Below the pieces are notes generated by a model, which was not told where the DNA came from, searched no databases, and saw only the letters and a list, made by a program, of their open reading frames with translations. From Subsaxibacter sp. CAU 1640 (lineage in GTDB: Bacteria; Bacteroidota; Bacteroidia; Flavobacteriales; Flavobacteriaceae): a stretch of DNA of 64,000 nt. This document shows, piece after piece, positions 26,250 through 37,300 of this stretch. Each line of letters begins with the position of its first letter. Positions within the stretch are counted from its first letter, which is position 1. The position numbers were made by a program, and so were the translations under genes. The stretch is taken from contig NZ_JALNMI010000001.1 in the NCBI RefSeq assembly GCF_023156585.1, positions 310,001 through 374,000 of the forward strand. The letters run 5' to 3'.

Positions 26250-29009
26250 TTATCGTTGGTTATTTTTAGTTTTATCAAAGACAAAGTCTATTACTTCTTG
26301 ATGACGACGCTTCGAGCGGATAGCACTACCAGCAGCAGGCGCTCCGTAAGGTCTTAAGGAAGCAACCCTAAAGGATTTTGCTTCGTCCAGATGCATCAAC
26401 ATATGGCTGTAAGCGCCCATGTTTCTTGGTTCTTCTTGTGCCCAAACAACATCATCAGCATTTTTATACTTTCTCAAAACGCTTCTAATTTCTTCGGAAG
26501 GTAATGGGAATAATTGTTCAATCCGTACAAAAGCGACATCGTCTCTACCTAATTTTTCGCGCTCTTCAAACAAGTCATAATAAAACTTACCTGTTAGGAA
26601 CACTAATGTTTTGATTTTTTCAGCTTTCGCATTTTCAGCATCAATCAGCATTTGGAAACTTCCATTGGCAAACTCTTCAACTGTGGATACACATTTAGGA
26701 TGTCTCAACAAACTCTTTGGCGTAAATACAATCAATGGTTTTCTGAAATTGGATTTCATTTGTCTACGAAGCAGATGATACATGTTTGCTGGTGTTGTAC
26801 AATCTGCGACATACATATTGTCCACAGCACACAACTGAAGATAACGTTCCATGCGGGCAGAGGAATGTTCTGCACCTTGTCCTTCATATCCATGAGGCAA
26901 CAACATCACCAATCCGTTTTGGAGTTTCCATTTATCCTCTGCTGCAGAAATGTATTGGTCTATCATTATTTGTGCTCCATTGCTGAAATCTCCAAATTGT
27001 GCTTCCCAAATGGTTAGAGTTATTGGGCTTGCCATCGCGTAACCATAATCGAAACCAACAACGCCATATTCTGACAATAACGAATTATATATGAAAAATA
27101 TTCCTTGTTTATCGCTTATTTGATTCAATAAGACTACTTCCTCCTCACTATCTTCAACCTTTACAACGGCATGACGATGTGAAAAGGTACCACGTTCTAC
27201 ATCTTGACCCGAAATACGAACATCATAACCTTCTTCAAGCAATGTTCCATAAGCCAAATGCTCTGCCATCGCCCAATCGAGTTTATCTTCATCAAACATT
27301 GTTTTACGCGACTCTATAAGACGCTCAATTTTTTTAATGAACTTTTTGTCTTTTGGCAATGACGAAATAACATCTGTTATTTGAGATAATTTATCCTTTG
27401 AAACTTTTGTATCTACAGGCTTCATCATTTCAACTTCCGTGACATTTACAAAATCTTTCCATTCATTTTGCATAAATGGTGTAATGACGGTTTTTTCTAC
27501 CTTACGTGAATCTTCAAGTTTTTCCTCAAGAGATGCTTTGTATTCTTCTTCAAGTTTTGACGTATAATCTTTGTCGATAATTCCTTCAGCCAACAATTTC
27601 TTATTGTAAATTTCTCTCGGATTATCGTGTCTGGCAATCGCCTTGTACAATTTTGGTTGCGTGAAACGAGGTTCATCACCTTCGTTATGACCATATTTTC
27701 TATAACCTAATAAATCGATAAAGACATCTCGCTTAAATTCCATACGGAAATCTAAAGCGAACAACATAGCGTGAACAACTGCCTCAACATCATCTGCATT
27801 GACATGGAGTACTGGTGACAACGTCACTTTTCCGACATCTGTACAGTAAGTACTGGAACGGCCGTCTAAATAATTTGTAGTAAAACCAACTTGGTTATTT
27901 ACTACAATATGAATGGTTCCGTTTGTTTTATAACCGTCCAATTTCGCCATTTGTATTATTTCATACACGATACCTTGTCCGGCTATCGCGGCATCGCCAT
28001 GAACAATTATAGGCAGTACTTGTGATGGATTGTCAGGATATTTATCATCTTGCTTGGCTCTAACTATACCTTCCACAACTGCACCAACGGTTTCCAAATG
28101 CGAAGGGTTAGGCGCTATATTCAAATTGATTTTTTTACCTCCCTTGGTTTCTCTATCGCTGGTCCAGCCCAAATGGTATTTGACGTCTCCATCAAATATT
28201 TCTTGCTCGTAGTCTTTACCGTCAAATTCACTGAATAAATCTTTTGCAGATTTACCAAAAATATTGATCAAAGTACTCAAACGGCCACGATGTGCCATAC
28301 CCATTACAAATTCTTGCACACCATAATCGGCAGCCTTCTCGATGACGGTATCTAAAGCTGGAATAAGAGATTCACCACCTTCAAGTGAAAAACGTTTTTG
28401 ACCAACATATTTTGTGTGCAAAAAGTTTTCAAATGACACTGCTTCATTGAGTTTTTTGAGGATATGCTTTTTTTGTTCAACAGAAAATTTTGGCTGATTG
28501 TCATTGATATTCAGTTTATTTTGAATCCATTGAATTTCCTTCGGATTTCTGATATACATATACTCCACTCCTATGGAGTAACAGTAAATTTTTTCCAGAT
28601 GATCAATGATGCTACTCAAAGTTTGAGCTCCGATACCGAGAATTTCTCCAGCAGAAAAAACTGTATTTAAATCGTCTTTGGATAAATTGAAATTTTCTAA
28701 CGCCAAAGTTGGCTCGTATTTGCGACGCTCTCTTACAGGGTTTGTTTTTGTAAACAAATGGCCTCTATTACGATAACCATCTATCAAACGTACCACATTG
28801 AATTCCTTTTGCATGTGCTCCGGAATTTCTGGAGTAATACAGTTTTCTGCTAAAACACCATTTAGATCGGCATTTTCACTACCAAAATCAAAACCTTGAA
28901 AAAAGGCTCTCCAACTTGGTTCAACGGCATCGGGATTTTGTAAATATTGGTCGTATAAATCAGCAAAATATGCTGTATGCGCGGCATTGAGGAAAGAATA
29001 TTTATCCAT
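26250..29009 (-). CDS. sucA: 2-oxoglutarate dehydrogenase E1 component
   Basis: The thiamine-diphosphate-dependent decarboxylase of the 2-oxoglutarate dehydrogenase complex, 919 residues, normal for the family. Visible: the N-terminal E2-binding segment (YFADLYDQYLQNPDAVEPSW), the substrate region GMAHRGRLSTLINI, the ThDP-binding HGDAAIAGQGIVYE with a downstream NNQVGFTT, and the C-terminal transketolase-like part with LLPHGYEGQGAEHSSAR and VWAQEEPRNMGAY. It is the first gene of the sucA-sucB unit. Confidence 0.97.
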   Translation of the reverse strand: MDKYSFLNAAHTAYFADLYDQYLQNPDAVEPSWRAFFQGFDFGSENADLNGVLAENCITPEIPEHMQKEFNVVRLIDGYRNRGHLFTKTNPVRERRKYEPTLALENFNLSKDDLNTVFSAGEILGIGAQTLSSIIDHLEKIYCYSIGVEYMYIRNPKEIQWIQNKLNINDNQPKFSVEQKKHILKKLNEAVSFENFLHTKYVGQKRFSLEGGESLIPALDTVIEKAADYGVQEFVMGMAHRGRLSTLINIFGKSAKDLFSEFDGKDYEQEIFDGDVKYHLGWTSDRETKGGKKINLNIAPNPSHLETVGAVVEGIVRAKQDDKYPDNPSQVLPIIVHGDAAIAGQGIVYEIIQMAKLDGYKTNGTIHIVVNNQVGFTTNYLDGRSSTYCTDVGKVTLSPVLHVNADDVEAVVHAMLFALDFRMEFKRDVFIDLLGYRKYGHNEGDEPRFTQPKLYKAIARHDNPREIYNKKLLAEGIIDKDYTSKLEEEYKASLEEKLEDSRKVEKTVITPFMQNEWKDFVNVTEVEMMKPVDTKVSKDKLSQITDVISSLPKDKKFIKKIERLIESRKTMFDEDKLDWAMAEHLAYGTLLEEGYDVRISGQDVERGTFSHRHAVVKVEDSEEEVVLLNQISDKQGIFFIYNSLLSEYGVVGFDYGYAMASPITLTIWEAQFGDFSNGAQIMIDQYISAAEDKWKLQNGLVMLLPHGYEGQGAEHSSARMERYLQLCAVDNMYVADCTTPANMYHLLRRQMKSNFRKPLIVFTPKSLLRHPKCVSTVEEFANGSFQMLIDAENAKAEKIKTLVFLTGKFYYDLFEEREKLGRDDVAFVRIEQLFPLPSEEIRSVLRKYKNADDVVWAQEEPRNMGAYSHMLMHLDEAKSFRVASLRPYGAPAAGSAIRSKRRHQEVIDFVFDKTKNNQR

Positions 29010-29129
29010 TATAAATTCTGAAACTTTATAGTCTTTTCAAATTTTCCCCAAAAATACAACTTTTACCATAATTAGAATTGGTTTTAGTATATTTATATGA
29101 TATTGTATTATCTAAATCTTGAATCGATT

Positions 29130-29663
29130 ATGTTGCCTCAAACTCTTCAAAAAAAGACCTTGATTTTTGCGTTTTTAGTAATTTCTACGTCTCTCACCTT
29201 TTCTCAAAATACCAGGTCTGATTCCAACGAATTTTGGAAACACGTACGCTTCGGTGGAGGTATCGGTTTAAGTTTTGGCGATGGCTTTTTTAGTGGAACA
29301 TTGGCTCCGAGCGCCATATATGAATTCAATCCACAATTTGCTTTGGGAATAGGCTTAAATGGCACTTACAATTCTCGGAAGAATTTCTTTAAATCAACTA
29401 TCTTCGGAGGCAGCTTGATTGCACTTTTTAATCCAATTCAGGAAATTCAACTATCGGCCGAATTGGAAGAACTCAATGTTCAGCGCAATTGGGAAGATGC
29501 CACCGGCATTGCTGATGAAAATTATTGGTATCCTGCTTTGTTTATGGGTGTAGGTTATCGCACTCAAAATGTAGCGTTTGGCATTCGATATGATGTACTT
29601 TATGACCGAGACAAGAGCATCTATGCCGACCCTTGGGCGCCTTTTGTCAGAGTTTATTTTTAA
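29130..29663 (+). CDS. exported small beta-barrel-like protein
   Basis: The likely start is 29130 (MLPQTLQKKTLIFAFLVIS), giving a good signal peptide cut after TFSQ; an in-frame ATG at 29097 adds eleven residues. The mature part alternates Gly/aromatic strands (FGGGIGLSFGDGFFSGTLAP, LGIGLNGTYNSRKNF, MGVGYRTQNVAFGIRYDVLY) and ends in FVRVYF, a C-terminal Phe typical of outer-membrane beta-barrels. The size (about 177 residues) fits an eight-stranded barrel. Function unknown. Its end overlaps the next, opposite-strand gene by 17 bases. Confidence 0.78.
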   Translation: MLPQTLQKKTLIFAFLVISTSLTFSQNTRSDSNEFWKHVRFGGGIGLSFGDGFFSGTLAPSAIYEFNPQFALGIGLNGTYNSRKNFFKSTIFGGSLIALFNPIQEIQLSAELEELNVQRNWEDATGIADENYWYPALFMGVGYRTQNVAFGIRYDVLYDRDKSIYADPWAPFVRVYF

Positions 29664-30009
29664 ACCAAACCTTTTGCCATTCTCTTTTCAAAATGAGAAA
29701 TGTAATGTCTTCCGATAATTGAAGCGTATCATTGCCATCCAACTGCCTTACTTTTTCTTCGGAAACATCCACGATGTAGAGCAGATTGAGATAATCCATA
29801 AATCGTTCCTGAATCAATTTATAGATGGTTTCTTGAAGCATCAACTTCAAACTTGAAGGCAATACATTTTCTTCAAATTCCAAAGTGAGATTAGCAAACA
29901 GTAAATCTTTGTTGAGTTGTGCAATCAATTTTGGATACAACTCCAAATAATTGGCTTCCGAAATCAAGTCTTGAAATGTAGCAATATCCTTCATTTCTGT
30001 CTTAAACAT
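29647..30009 (-). CDS. small cytoplasmic protein of unknown function
   Basis: A 120-residue protein with no signal peptide and no recognised motif. It is mostly helical in the first two thirds (FQDLISEANYLELYPKLIAQL, LKLMLQETIYKLIQERFMDYL) with a short beta-like C-terminus (ITFLILKREWQKVWF). Its start overlaps the end of the upstream polyprenyl-synthase gene by eight bases (an internal ATG at 29994 is an alternative), so the two are translationally linked. Context suggests a partner or accessory of isoprenoid metabolism, but nothing in the protein shows this. Confidence 0.7.
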   Translation of the reverse strand: MFKTEMKDIATFQDLISEANYLELYPKLIAQLNKDLLFANLTLEFEENVLPSSLKLMLQETIYKLIQERFMDYLNLLYIVDVSEEKVRQLDGNDTLQLSEDITFLILKREWQKVWFKNKL

Positions 30010-30976
30010 TTCTGTTCATCAATTGCTCTCCAAATTTCCTCAACATCAATTTATTATCGTCTGAAATGGACAACGTGTCTAGTACAGAAAAAGCCTTGTC
30101 TGTATAAGTTTTAATAGCCATTTGAGTAGCTTCAGCTGAACCGCTGGACACGAATAAGTGTTTCACTGTTTCTATTTTTTGTCTCGAATCAGAAGGACTG
30201 ATGCCATATAAATGTTCCAATTGAAGTTTGTCGTCATCATTCGAAAATTCTAAAGCTTTCAGATATAAAAACGTTTTTTTATTTTCAATAATATCACCTC
30301 CTATCTGCTTTCCAAAAGTGGCTTCATCACCAAACGCATCCAAATAATCATCCTGTAACTGAAACGCAATGCCCAAATTTTTTCCGAAGCCATAAATCAA
30401 ATCTCGATTTGCTTCAGTTGCTCCAGCAACAATAGCACCCATTTTCATCGCTGCGGCTACCAAAACGGCTGTTTTATATTCAATCATCTTCAAATATTCT
30501 TCTATCGTCACATCGTCCCGAACTTCAAAATCGACATCATATTGCTGACCTTCACAGACTTCCAAAGCTGTTCTGCTGAACAATTTTGCCAATGATTGAA
30601 ACGTTTTTGGCTCATAATTTTCAAACAATTGATACGCCATTATCAGCATCGCATCACCAGAAAGAATCCCAGTATTTACATCCCATTTTTCGTGAACCGT
30701 TTCTTTGCCTCGTCTCAAAGGCGCATCATCCATAATATCATCGTGAACCAATGAAAAATTATGAAAGACCTCAACACTTAATGCAGCATCCATCGCTTTT
30801 TGATAATTTCCTTCAAAAATATCTGCCGTCATTAACGTGAGTACAGGACGTAAACGTTTGCCACCCAACATCAATATATAGTTGATAGGTTCATACAGGG
30901 ATTTTGGCTCTTTTTTCGTGGCGAAAGCTTCAAGATACTCACGAAATGCCTTCTGATAGAATTCAATTTTTTGCAT
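30002..30976 (-). CDS. polyprenyl synthetase (trans-isoprenyl diphosphate synthase)
   Basis: Condenses isopentenyl diphosphate onto allylic diphosphates to make a geranyl, farnesyl or longer chain. The 324-residue protein has the first Asp-rich motif in LVHDDIMDDAPLRRG, the second in QLQDDYLDAFGD, plus GGKRLRP and KTAVLVAAA. Chain length cannot be fixed from sequence alone. Downstream is a small overlapping gene; the divergent neighbour is the tetR-type regulator. The nearby dxs supplies precursor in the same pathway but is 11 kb away. Confidence 0.93.
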   Translation of the reverse strand: MQKIEFYQKAFREYLEAFATKKEPKSLYEPINYILMLGGKRLRPVLTLMTADIFEGNYQKAMDAALSVEVFHNFSLVHDDIMDDAPLRRGKETVHEKWDVNTGILSGDAMLIMAYQLFENYEPKTFQSLAKLFSRTALEVCEGQQYDVDFEVRDDVTIEEYLKMIEYKTAVLVAAAMKMGAIVAGATEANRDLIYGFGKNLGIAFQLQDDYLDAFGDEATFGKQIGGDIIENKKTFLYLKALEFSNDDDKLQLEHLYGISPSDSRQKIETVKHLFVSSGSAEATQMAIKTYTDKAFSVLDTLSISDDNKLMLRKFGEQLMNRNV

Positions 30977-31094
30977 CGGACAAAAATAATGTAATTGGGC
31001 TGATTGTACTAATCTTTGAATTTAAAATGAAACAGTCATAAAATTCAGTTTAAGAGTGCAATGTTAAAAAATCATTAAAACTTTGGAAACTTTT

Positions 31095-31125
31095 TTTGTT
31101 TTTAAAGTTTCCATACTTACTTTTG
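31095..31125 (+). promoter_or_regulatory. Bacteroidota promoter of the efflux operon
   Basis: TTTG (31095-31098), 19 bases, then TACTTTTG (31118-31125): a full match to the Bacteroidota TTTG-N19-TAnnTTTG promoter. It ends nine bases before the regulator ATG and sets the start of that gene at 31135. Confidence 0.75.
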
Positions 31126-31134
31126 TACCCGATT

Positions 31135-31743
31135 ATGAAAGAAGATATTTTAAAAACAGCTGCAGAATTATTCTTGACCTATGGGTTTAAGAGTGTGACG
31201 ATGGATGATATTGCCAATGCAATGGGAATATCAAAAAAAACTGTGTACCAACACTTTGAGAACAAAAATGATTTAGTGGAAGAAACTACTTTATTTATGT
31301 TCAAGTTGATTTCCGAAGGAATCGAAGACATTCGAAAAGAAGAGCGAAACCCGATTGATGAGATTTTTGAAATCAAGCGTTTCTTGATGAGAAACTTGAA
31401 AGACGAAAAGTCATCGCCTCAATATCAGTTGGAAAAGTATTATCCGAAAATATTTAAGGACATCAAGGAAAAGCAATTTTGCGTTATGGAAGATTGCGTG
31501 GCTTGCAACTTGGAACGTGGTGTTAAAAACGGATTGTACCGAGACAGCATCAATGTGGAATTCATTTCAAAAATCTATTTCACTTGTATGATGGCATTGA
31601 AAGATAAAGAACTGTTCCCTTTGAACAATTTCTCAATGCGAAACTTGATGAACAATTATTTGGAATACCATTTAAGAGGCATTTGCACACCAAAAGGCCT
31701 ACAATTATTAGATAACTATATAGAAACCAATCACAATCAATAA
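31135..31743 (+). CDS. TetR/AcrR-family regulator of the efflux operon
   Basis: About 202 residues. The start at 31135 (MKEDILKTAAELFLTYGFKS) is set by the promoter just upstream and by family alignment. The HTH is clear (VTMDDIANAMGISKKTVYQHFENKNDLVEE); the ligand-binding domain follows, with a Cys-rich stretch FCVMEDCVACNLERG around the middle that could sense metal or oxidants. It is first gene of a four-gene run with TolC, adaptor and RND permease, only six bases before tolC. This suggests it represses its own operon. Confidence 0.92.
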   Translation: MKEDILKTAAELFLTYGFKSVTMDDIANAMGISKKTVYQHFENKNDLVEETTLFMFKLISEGIEDIRKEERNPIDEIFEIKRFLMRNLKDEKSSPQYQLEKYYPKIFKDIKEKQFCVMEDCVACNLERGVKNGLYRDSINVEFISKIYFTCMMALKDKELFPLNNFSMRNLMNNYLEYHLRGICTPKGLQLLDNYIETNHNQ

Positions 31744-31749
31744 ACGCCA

Positions 31750-33096
31750 ATGAGAAAAACACTCATATTTATCACAACTTTAATGATGACTTCTTTCGGC
31801 TTTTCGCAAGAAACGCCTACGCAATTCAGTTTGCAGGAAGCCATCGATTTCGCACTTCAAAACAACCGAACAGCCATCAATGCTGCTCGCGACATTGATG
31901 CTGCCAAAGCCCAAAAATGGGAAACCACAGCCAGCGGTTTGCCACAAATAAGCGCTGCTGTCGATTATCAAAATTTCTTGAAGCAGCAAGTTCAGGTTAT
32001 TCCAGCGGAGTTTTTCGGTGGACAACCAGGAGAATTTGCTGAAGTGGTTTTTGGAACCAAACAAAATATGACAGCCTTTGCCACTTTGAACCAAAAGATA
32101 TTTGATGGTTCTTACATTGTCGGACTGCAATCGGCGAAAGTGTTTTTGGAAATTTCACAGAATGCAAAGACAAAAACCGATTTGGAAGTTCGAAAATCTG
32201 TCATCAATGCGTATGGAAATGTTTTGCTTGCGGAAGAAAGCATCCAAATTCTGGAAAGAAACCTCGAAGTGTTGCAAAAGAACCTCGACGAGACCACAAA
32301 AATCTATGAAAATGGTCTGACGGAAGAAGAAAACGTTGAGCAATTGAAAATCACTTTATCTGGCGTGGAAAGCAGTTTGAACAACACCAATCGGATGAAA
32401 ACCTTGGCCTATCAAATGCTGAATATTACGCTTGGCCTTGATGTGTATCACGAAACGGTTTTGACCGATAGCCTTGAAACTTTAACAGCACAAAACATCT
32501 CTTTAGGTTTACTTGAAGCAGATGCTAATGCTGAAAATACCATCGACTATCAAATTGCCGAAAATGACAAAGTTTCAAAGGAATTACTTCTAAAACTTGA
32601 AAAAAGCAAAGCACTTCCCACATTGAACGGATTTTTAAATGGAGGATATTCTGCATTTAGTGATGAATTTTCATTCTTGGATAAAGACCAAGACTGGTTT
32701 GGTTCATCGTTGTTCGGAGTTAGCCTGAATATTCCAATTTTCAGTTCTGGAATGCGAAATTCTGCCACGCAACGTGCGAAAATCAATTTGGAAAAAGCAG
32801 AAACTGACCTTTTGGAAACGCAACAGAAAATCACTTTGAATATCGCAAAAGCAAAAAGCGATTACCAATTCGCCATTGAGGATTACGACAATAAAAAGGA
32901 AAATCTAGCATTGGCAGAACGCATCGAAAATAAAAATCAGACGAAATTCTTCGAAGGCATTTCCACAAGTTTTGATTTACGCCAAGCACAGACACAATTA
33001 TACACAGCGCAGCAAGAATTTTTGCAGTCGATGCTAGATGTCATCAATAAAAAAGCAGAATTAGAAACCGTTTTAAATACAACAATCAATCAATAA
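31750..33096 (+). CDS. TolC-family outer-membrane efflux channel
   Basis: A 448-residue exported protein: signal peptide (MRKTLIFITTLMMTSFGFSQ), then two outer-membrane-efflux repeats of alternating long helices and strands. FSLQEAIDFALQNNRTAINA opens the first; the second includes KALPTLNGFLNGGYSAF and GVSLNIPIFSSGMRN. It forms the outer-membrane duct of the tripartite pump whose adaptor and permease are encoded next. Confidence 0.93.
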   Translation: MRKTLIFITTLMMTSFGFSQETPTQFSLQEAIDFALQNNRTAINAARDIDAAKAQKWETTASGLPQISAAVDYQNFLKQQVQVIPAEFFGGQPGEFAEVVFGTKQNMTAFATLNQKIFDGSYIVGLQSAKVFLEISQNAKTKTDLEVRKSVINAYGNVLLAEESIQILERNLEVLQKNLDETTKIYENGLTEEENVEQLKITLSGVESSLNNTNRMKTLAYQMLNITLGLDVYHETVLTDSLETLTAQNISLGLLEADANAENTIDYQIAENDKVSKELLLKLEKSKALPTLNGFLNGGYSAFSDEFSFLDKDQDWFGSSLFGVSLNIPIFSSGMRNSATQRAKINLEKAETDLLETQQKITLNIAKAKSDYQFAIEDYDNKKENLALAERIENKNQTKFFEGISTSFDLRQAQTQLYTAQQEFLQSMLDVINKKAELETVLNTTINQ

Positions 33097-33106
33097 CAAC
33101 CATAAA

Positions 33107-34300
33107 ATGAGACATATATTATCAATTTTAACTATTGCGTTCATTTTGACTTCTTGTGGAGAAGAGCAGAAGAATTCAGTGGAAAAGGTTCTGGAAAGCA
33201 ATAATCTGGAAACTATTAGAAAAAAACGTGCTGAACTTGTGAATGAACAAGAAGCTATTCATTCAAAAATCAAACAATTGGATGAAAAAATCGCTGCATT
33301 GGACACCACTAAAAATGTTCCTTTGATTACGACTTTCAAAGCCACACAAGAAGAATTTGTGCATATGCTTGAACTTCAAGGAAACGTGACTACAAAAAAT
33401 CTTTTGGTCATCACACCTGAATACAACGGGATTTTGACAAATGTCTATGTGAAAGAAGGACAAAAAGTTTCGAAAGGTCAAACGTTAGCAAAAATCGATG
33501 ATGGTGGATTGGGTCAACAATTGGCGCAATTGGAAATTCAAGCTGATTTAGCAAAAACAACTTTTGAACGTCAAAAGCGTCTATGGGACCAAAAAATAGG
33601 AAGTGAAATTCAATATCTACAGGCTAAATCATCGTATGAATCGCAAGTTGAAGCGGTTAATCAGTTGAAATCTCAATTGGCAAAAACCACAGTGCGTGCG
33701 CCTTTTTCAGGAACGATTGATGACGTAATTACCGAACAAGGAAGTGTAGTTGCTGCTGGTCAAACCCAACTGATGCGTATCGTCAACCTAGACGATATGT
33801 ATATCGAAACGGAAGTGCCTGAACGTTATGTAGCAGACGTCACTGCTGGTAAAAAAGTGGAAGTTGAATTTCCTGTACTTGGAAAAACCATTGATACAAA
33901 AGTTCGTCAGGCAAGCGATTTCATCAATCCAGCCAATAGAACTTTTAGAGTTGAAGTGGCAATTCCGAATAAGGAAAAATCCATCAAACCTAATTTAACT
34001 GCCAAGTTGAAAATCAATGACTACACTAGTGAAAAAGCATTGTTGATACCACAAAGCATCATTTCTGAAAATGCAGACGGTGAGCAGTATGTCTACATCG
34101 TCAAAGACAAAAATGGTGAAGGTGAAGGCATTGCAAATCGTGTAATCATCAAAACAGGAAAAACACAAGGTGATGTCATTGAGGTCTTGGAAGGAATTGA
34201 CGATGGAGCAGAGCTTATCAAAGAAGGCGCAAGAAGCGTAAAAGATGGACAATCAGTGAAAGTAATAACATTTGAATCAAACACCAATGGCGAAAACTAA
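33107..34300 (+). CDS. RND efflux periplasmic adaptor (membrane fusion protein)
   Basis: A 397-residue lipoprotein: the signal ends in LTSCGEEQ. A helical hairpin (about residues 25-60 and 140-190) flanks lipoyl-like halves (VYVKEGQKVSKGQTLAKIDD, TTVRAPFSGTIDDVITEQGSVV), followed by beta-barrel and membrane-proximal domains. It links the inner-membrane RND permease to TolC. The last 14 bases overlap the start of the permease gene, so translation is coupled. Confidence 0.93.
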   Translation: MRHILSILTIAFILTSCGEEQKNSVEKVLESNNLETIRKKRAELVNEQEAIHSKIKQLDEKIAALDTTKNVPLITTFKATQEEFVHMLELQGNVTTKNLLVITPEYNGILTNVYVKEGQKVSKGQTLAKIDDGGLGQQLAQLEIQADLAKTTFERQKRLWDQKIGSEIQYLQAKSSYESQVEAVNQLKSQLAKTTVRAPFSGTIDDVITEQGSVVAAGQTQLMRIVNLDDMYIETEVPERYVADVTAGKKVEVEFPVLGKTIDTKVRQASDFINPANRTFRVEVAIPNKEKSIKPNLTAKLKINDYTSEKALLIPQSIISENADGEQYVYIVKDKNGEGEGIANRVIIKTGKTQGDVIEVLEGIDDGAELIKEGARSVKDGQSVKVITFESNTNGEN

Positions 34301-37300
34301 AAAGAAAAAAGAGGTCGACAAGGAGTTTGGTCTGTCGTCTTGGGCGATTAACAACAAGACCACAATGTATGTCCTTATTTTGGTCATCTTCTATTTGGGA
34401 GTTACGGCATTCTTCAGTATGCCTAGAGAAAATTTCCCGGAAGTCAATGAGACCAAAATCTACGTCAGCACTGTGTATCCAGGTAATACAGCTGAAGATA
34501 TCGAGAAATTGGTTACAGACCCATTGGAAGACCAACTGAAAACGGTCAGTAATGTTGTGGACATTACCTCAACTTCTCAAGAAGATTATTCGATGATTGT
34601 TGTCGAATTTGATGAAGGCATAAGCGTTGACCAAGCAAAGCAAAAGGTAAAGGACGAAATCGACAGTGAAACTGCCAGTGAAGATTGGCCAACCTTCAAT
34701 GATGCCAAAGTGGAGCCAGATGTATTTGAATTAAGCCTTTCGGAAGAAATGCCAATTTTAAACATCAATATTTCTGGTGATTATCCAGTCGAAAAACTAA
34801 AGGATTATGCCGAATATCTTCAAGATGAAATTGAAGATTTATTGGAAATAAAGAAAGTAGATATTCGTGGTGCACAGGAAAAAGAAGTTGAGGTTGCTGT
34901 GGATATCTATAAAATGATGGCTTCTGATGTTACTTTCAATGACATTATCGGAGCCATCAATAGTGGAAATACCACAATGTCTGCTGGAAATTTGATTGCC
35001 AGTGGACAAAGAAGAACCATAAGAGTTTTGGGTGAAATTGAATCACCTTCTGAACTTGAAGATTTTGTTGTAAAGTCAGAAAACGGAAATGCCATCTATC
35101 TAAAAGATGTGGCTACAGTATCGTTCAAGGAAGAGGACAAAACCACCTTTGCTAGAGAATATGGTCATCCTGTTGTAATGCTCGATGTCAAAAAACGTGC
35201 TGGTAAAAATATGGTGGATGCCGTTGAGCAAATCAAGGTTATTGTTGAAGATGCAAAGAAGAACGAATTCCCTTCAGATTTGACTATCACCATCGCAAAC
35301 GACCAGTCTTCAGTAACAATTGGTCAAGTAGATGATTTGGTTAACAATATCATTTTTGGTGTCATTCTCGTGGTAACCGTTCTAATGTTCTTCCTTGGAT
35401 TCAAAAACGCCATCTTCGTAGGATTTGCGATTCCGATGTCGATGTTTATGTCTTTGATGATTCTGAATTTACTCGGTCACAGTTTGAACACGATGGTACT
35501 TTTCGGTCTTATTATGGGTCTGGGAATGCTCGTGGATAACGGAATTGTGGTAGTGGAGAATGTCTATCGATTGATGGACGAAGAGGGTATGAGCCGAATG
35601 GAAGCAGCCAAAAAGGGAATTGGCGAGATTGCCTTTCCTATCATCATTTCAACGGCGACTACTGTTGCGGCATTCATTCCATTAGGTCTTTGGCCGGGAA
35701 TTATGGGAGAATTTATGATGATTTTGCCGATTACGCTTTCCATTGTTCTTGGTTCATCATTGTTCGTGGCGATATTTTTCAATTCCGTGTTGGTATCTCA
35801 ATATATGAATATCGAAGATAAAGATATGCCTTTGAAAAGAATCATTATCACCACGAGCGTTATGGCTGGGTTGGGTATTCTGGTCTTCTTGGTGGCAGGC
35901 GAATATCGTGCTTTGGGAACTTTGATGGTGTTTACAGCCATTATGCTTTGGGTGTATCGTTTGTTTTTGCGTAAATGGGCAAATAATTTCCAGAACAATT
36001 CATTGGTAAGATTGGAAAACTGGTACGAGCGACAATTACGTCGTGCGCTTTCAGGTCGCAAACCATACATTTTGACCATCGGAACAGTCATATTATTGTT
36101 TGCAGCGTTTATTGCTTTCGGAATTTCATTAGGAACACAACGAACCAAAGTAGAGTTTTTCCCAGATAATAAGCCGAATCAAATCATTGTTTACATAGAA
36201 TATCCTCAAGGTACAGCCATCGAAAAAACGAATGCCATCACCAAGGAAATCGAGAAGCGTGTATATGATGTTTTAGATGACAATCAATATAAAAAAGGTG
36301 ATTATAACTTCTTGGTAGAAAGTGCTGTGTCGCAAGTAGGCGAAGGTGCTGGAAATCCGCAAACAGAAGGTGGTTCAACGGCCGAAATGCCACATAAGGC
36401 AAAAATCACAGCATCAATGCGAGAATACAAATATCGTGAAGGCGAGGATAGTGAATTGTTGCGTCAAAAAGTTCAAAAAGCTTTGGTTGGTATTTACCCA
36501 GGAGTCTTGATTTCAGTGGAGAAAGATGCCAACGGTCCGCCAGCAGGTGCACCAATTAACATTGAGATTGAAGGTGATGATTATAATGAATTGATTGCAA
36601 CTGCCGAAAATATGCGCGAGTTTATCAATGAGAAAAACATTGCAGGAATCGATGAACTCAAGATTGATGTAAACAAGGATAAACCAACGATGCGAGTGAC
36701 TGTAGACAGAAAAAAGGCAGGCGAGCTTGGCGTCAGCGCTTCACAAGTTGGTCAGCAATTACGAAACTCAATTTTTGGAGCTAAAGCCGGAATTTACAAA
36801 GAAGATGGTGATGATTTTGACATTTATGTTCGTTTTAATGAAGATTTGCGTTACAATACCAGTGCGCTTTTCAATCAAAACATCACATTTAGGGACAATA
36901 CTGGTCAGTTAAAGGTCATTCCTCTATCTACGCTGGCAAAACAAGAAAATAATAGTGGTTTTAGTGCCATTAAACACGCTGGAACACGACGTGTGGTGAC
37001 TGTATATTCTGCTCTGGCGCCTGGTTATACAGATGCACAAGCTATCGTCACCCAAATTCAGAATGAAATGAAGAGCTATGAAGGTCTCCCTGAAAATATC
37101 AAGATTGATTACACAGGACAAATTGAAGAGCAAAACAAGCAAATGGCATTTTTAATGGGTGCATTTTTTACAGGATTGATGTTGATTTTCTTCATTTTGA
37201 TTTTCCAATTCAATTCTGTTTCTAAACCAGCAATCATTATGCTTGCCATATTCTTGAGTTTTATTGGTGTATTCGGAGGCATTGTGATTACAGGAAGTGC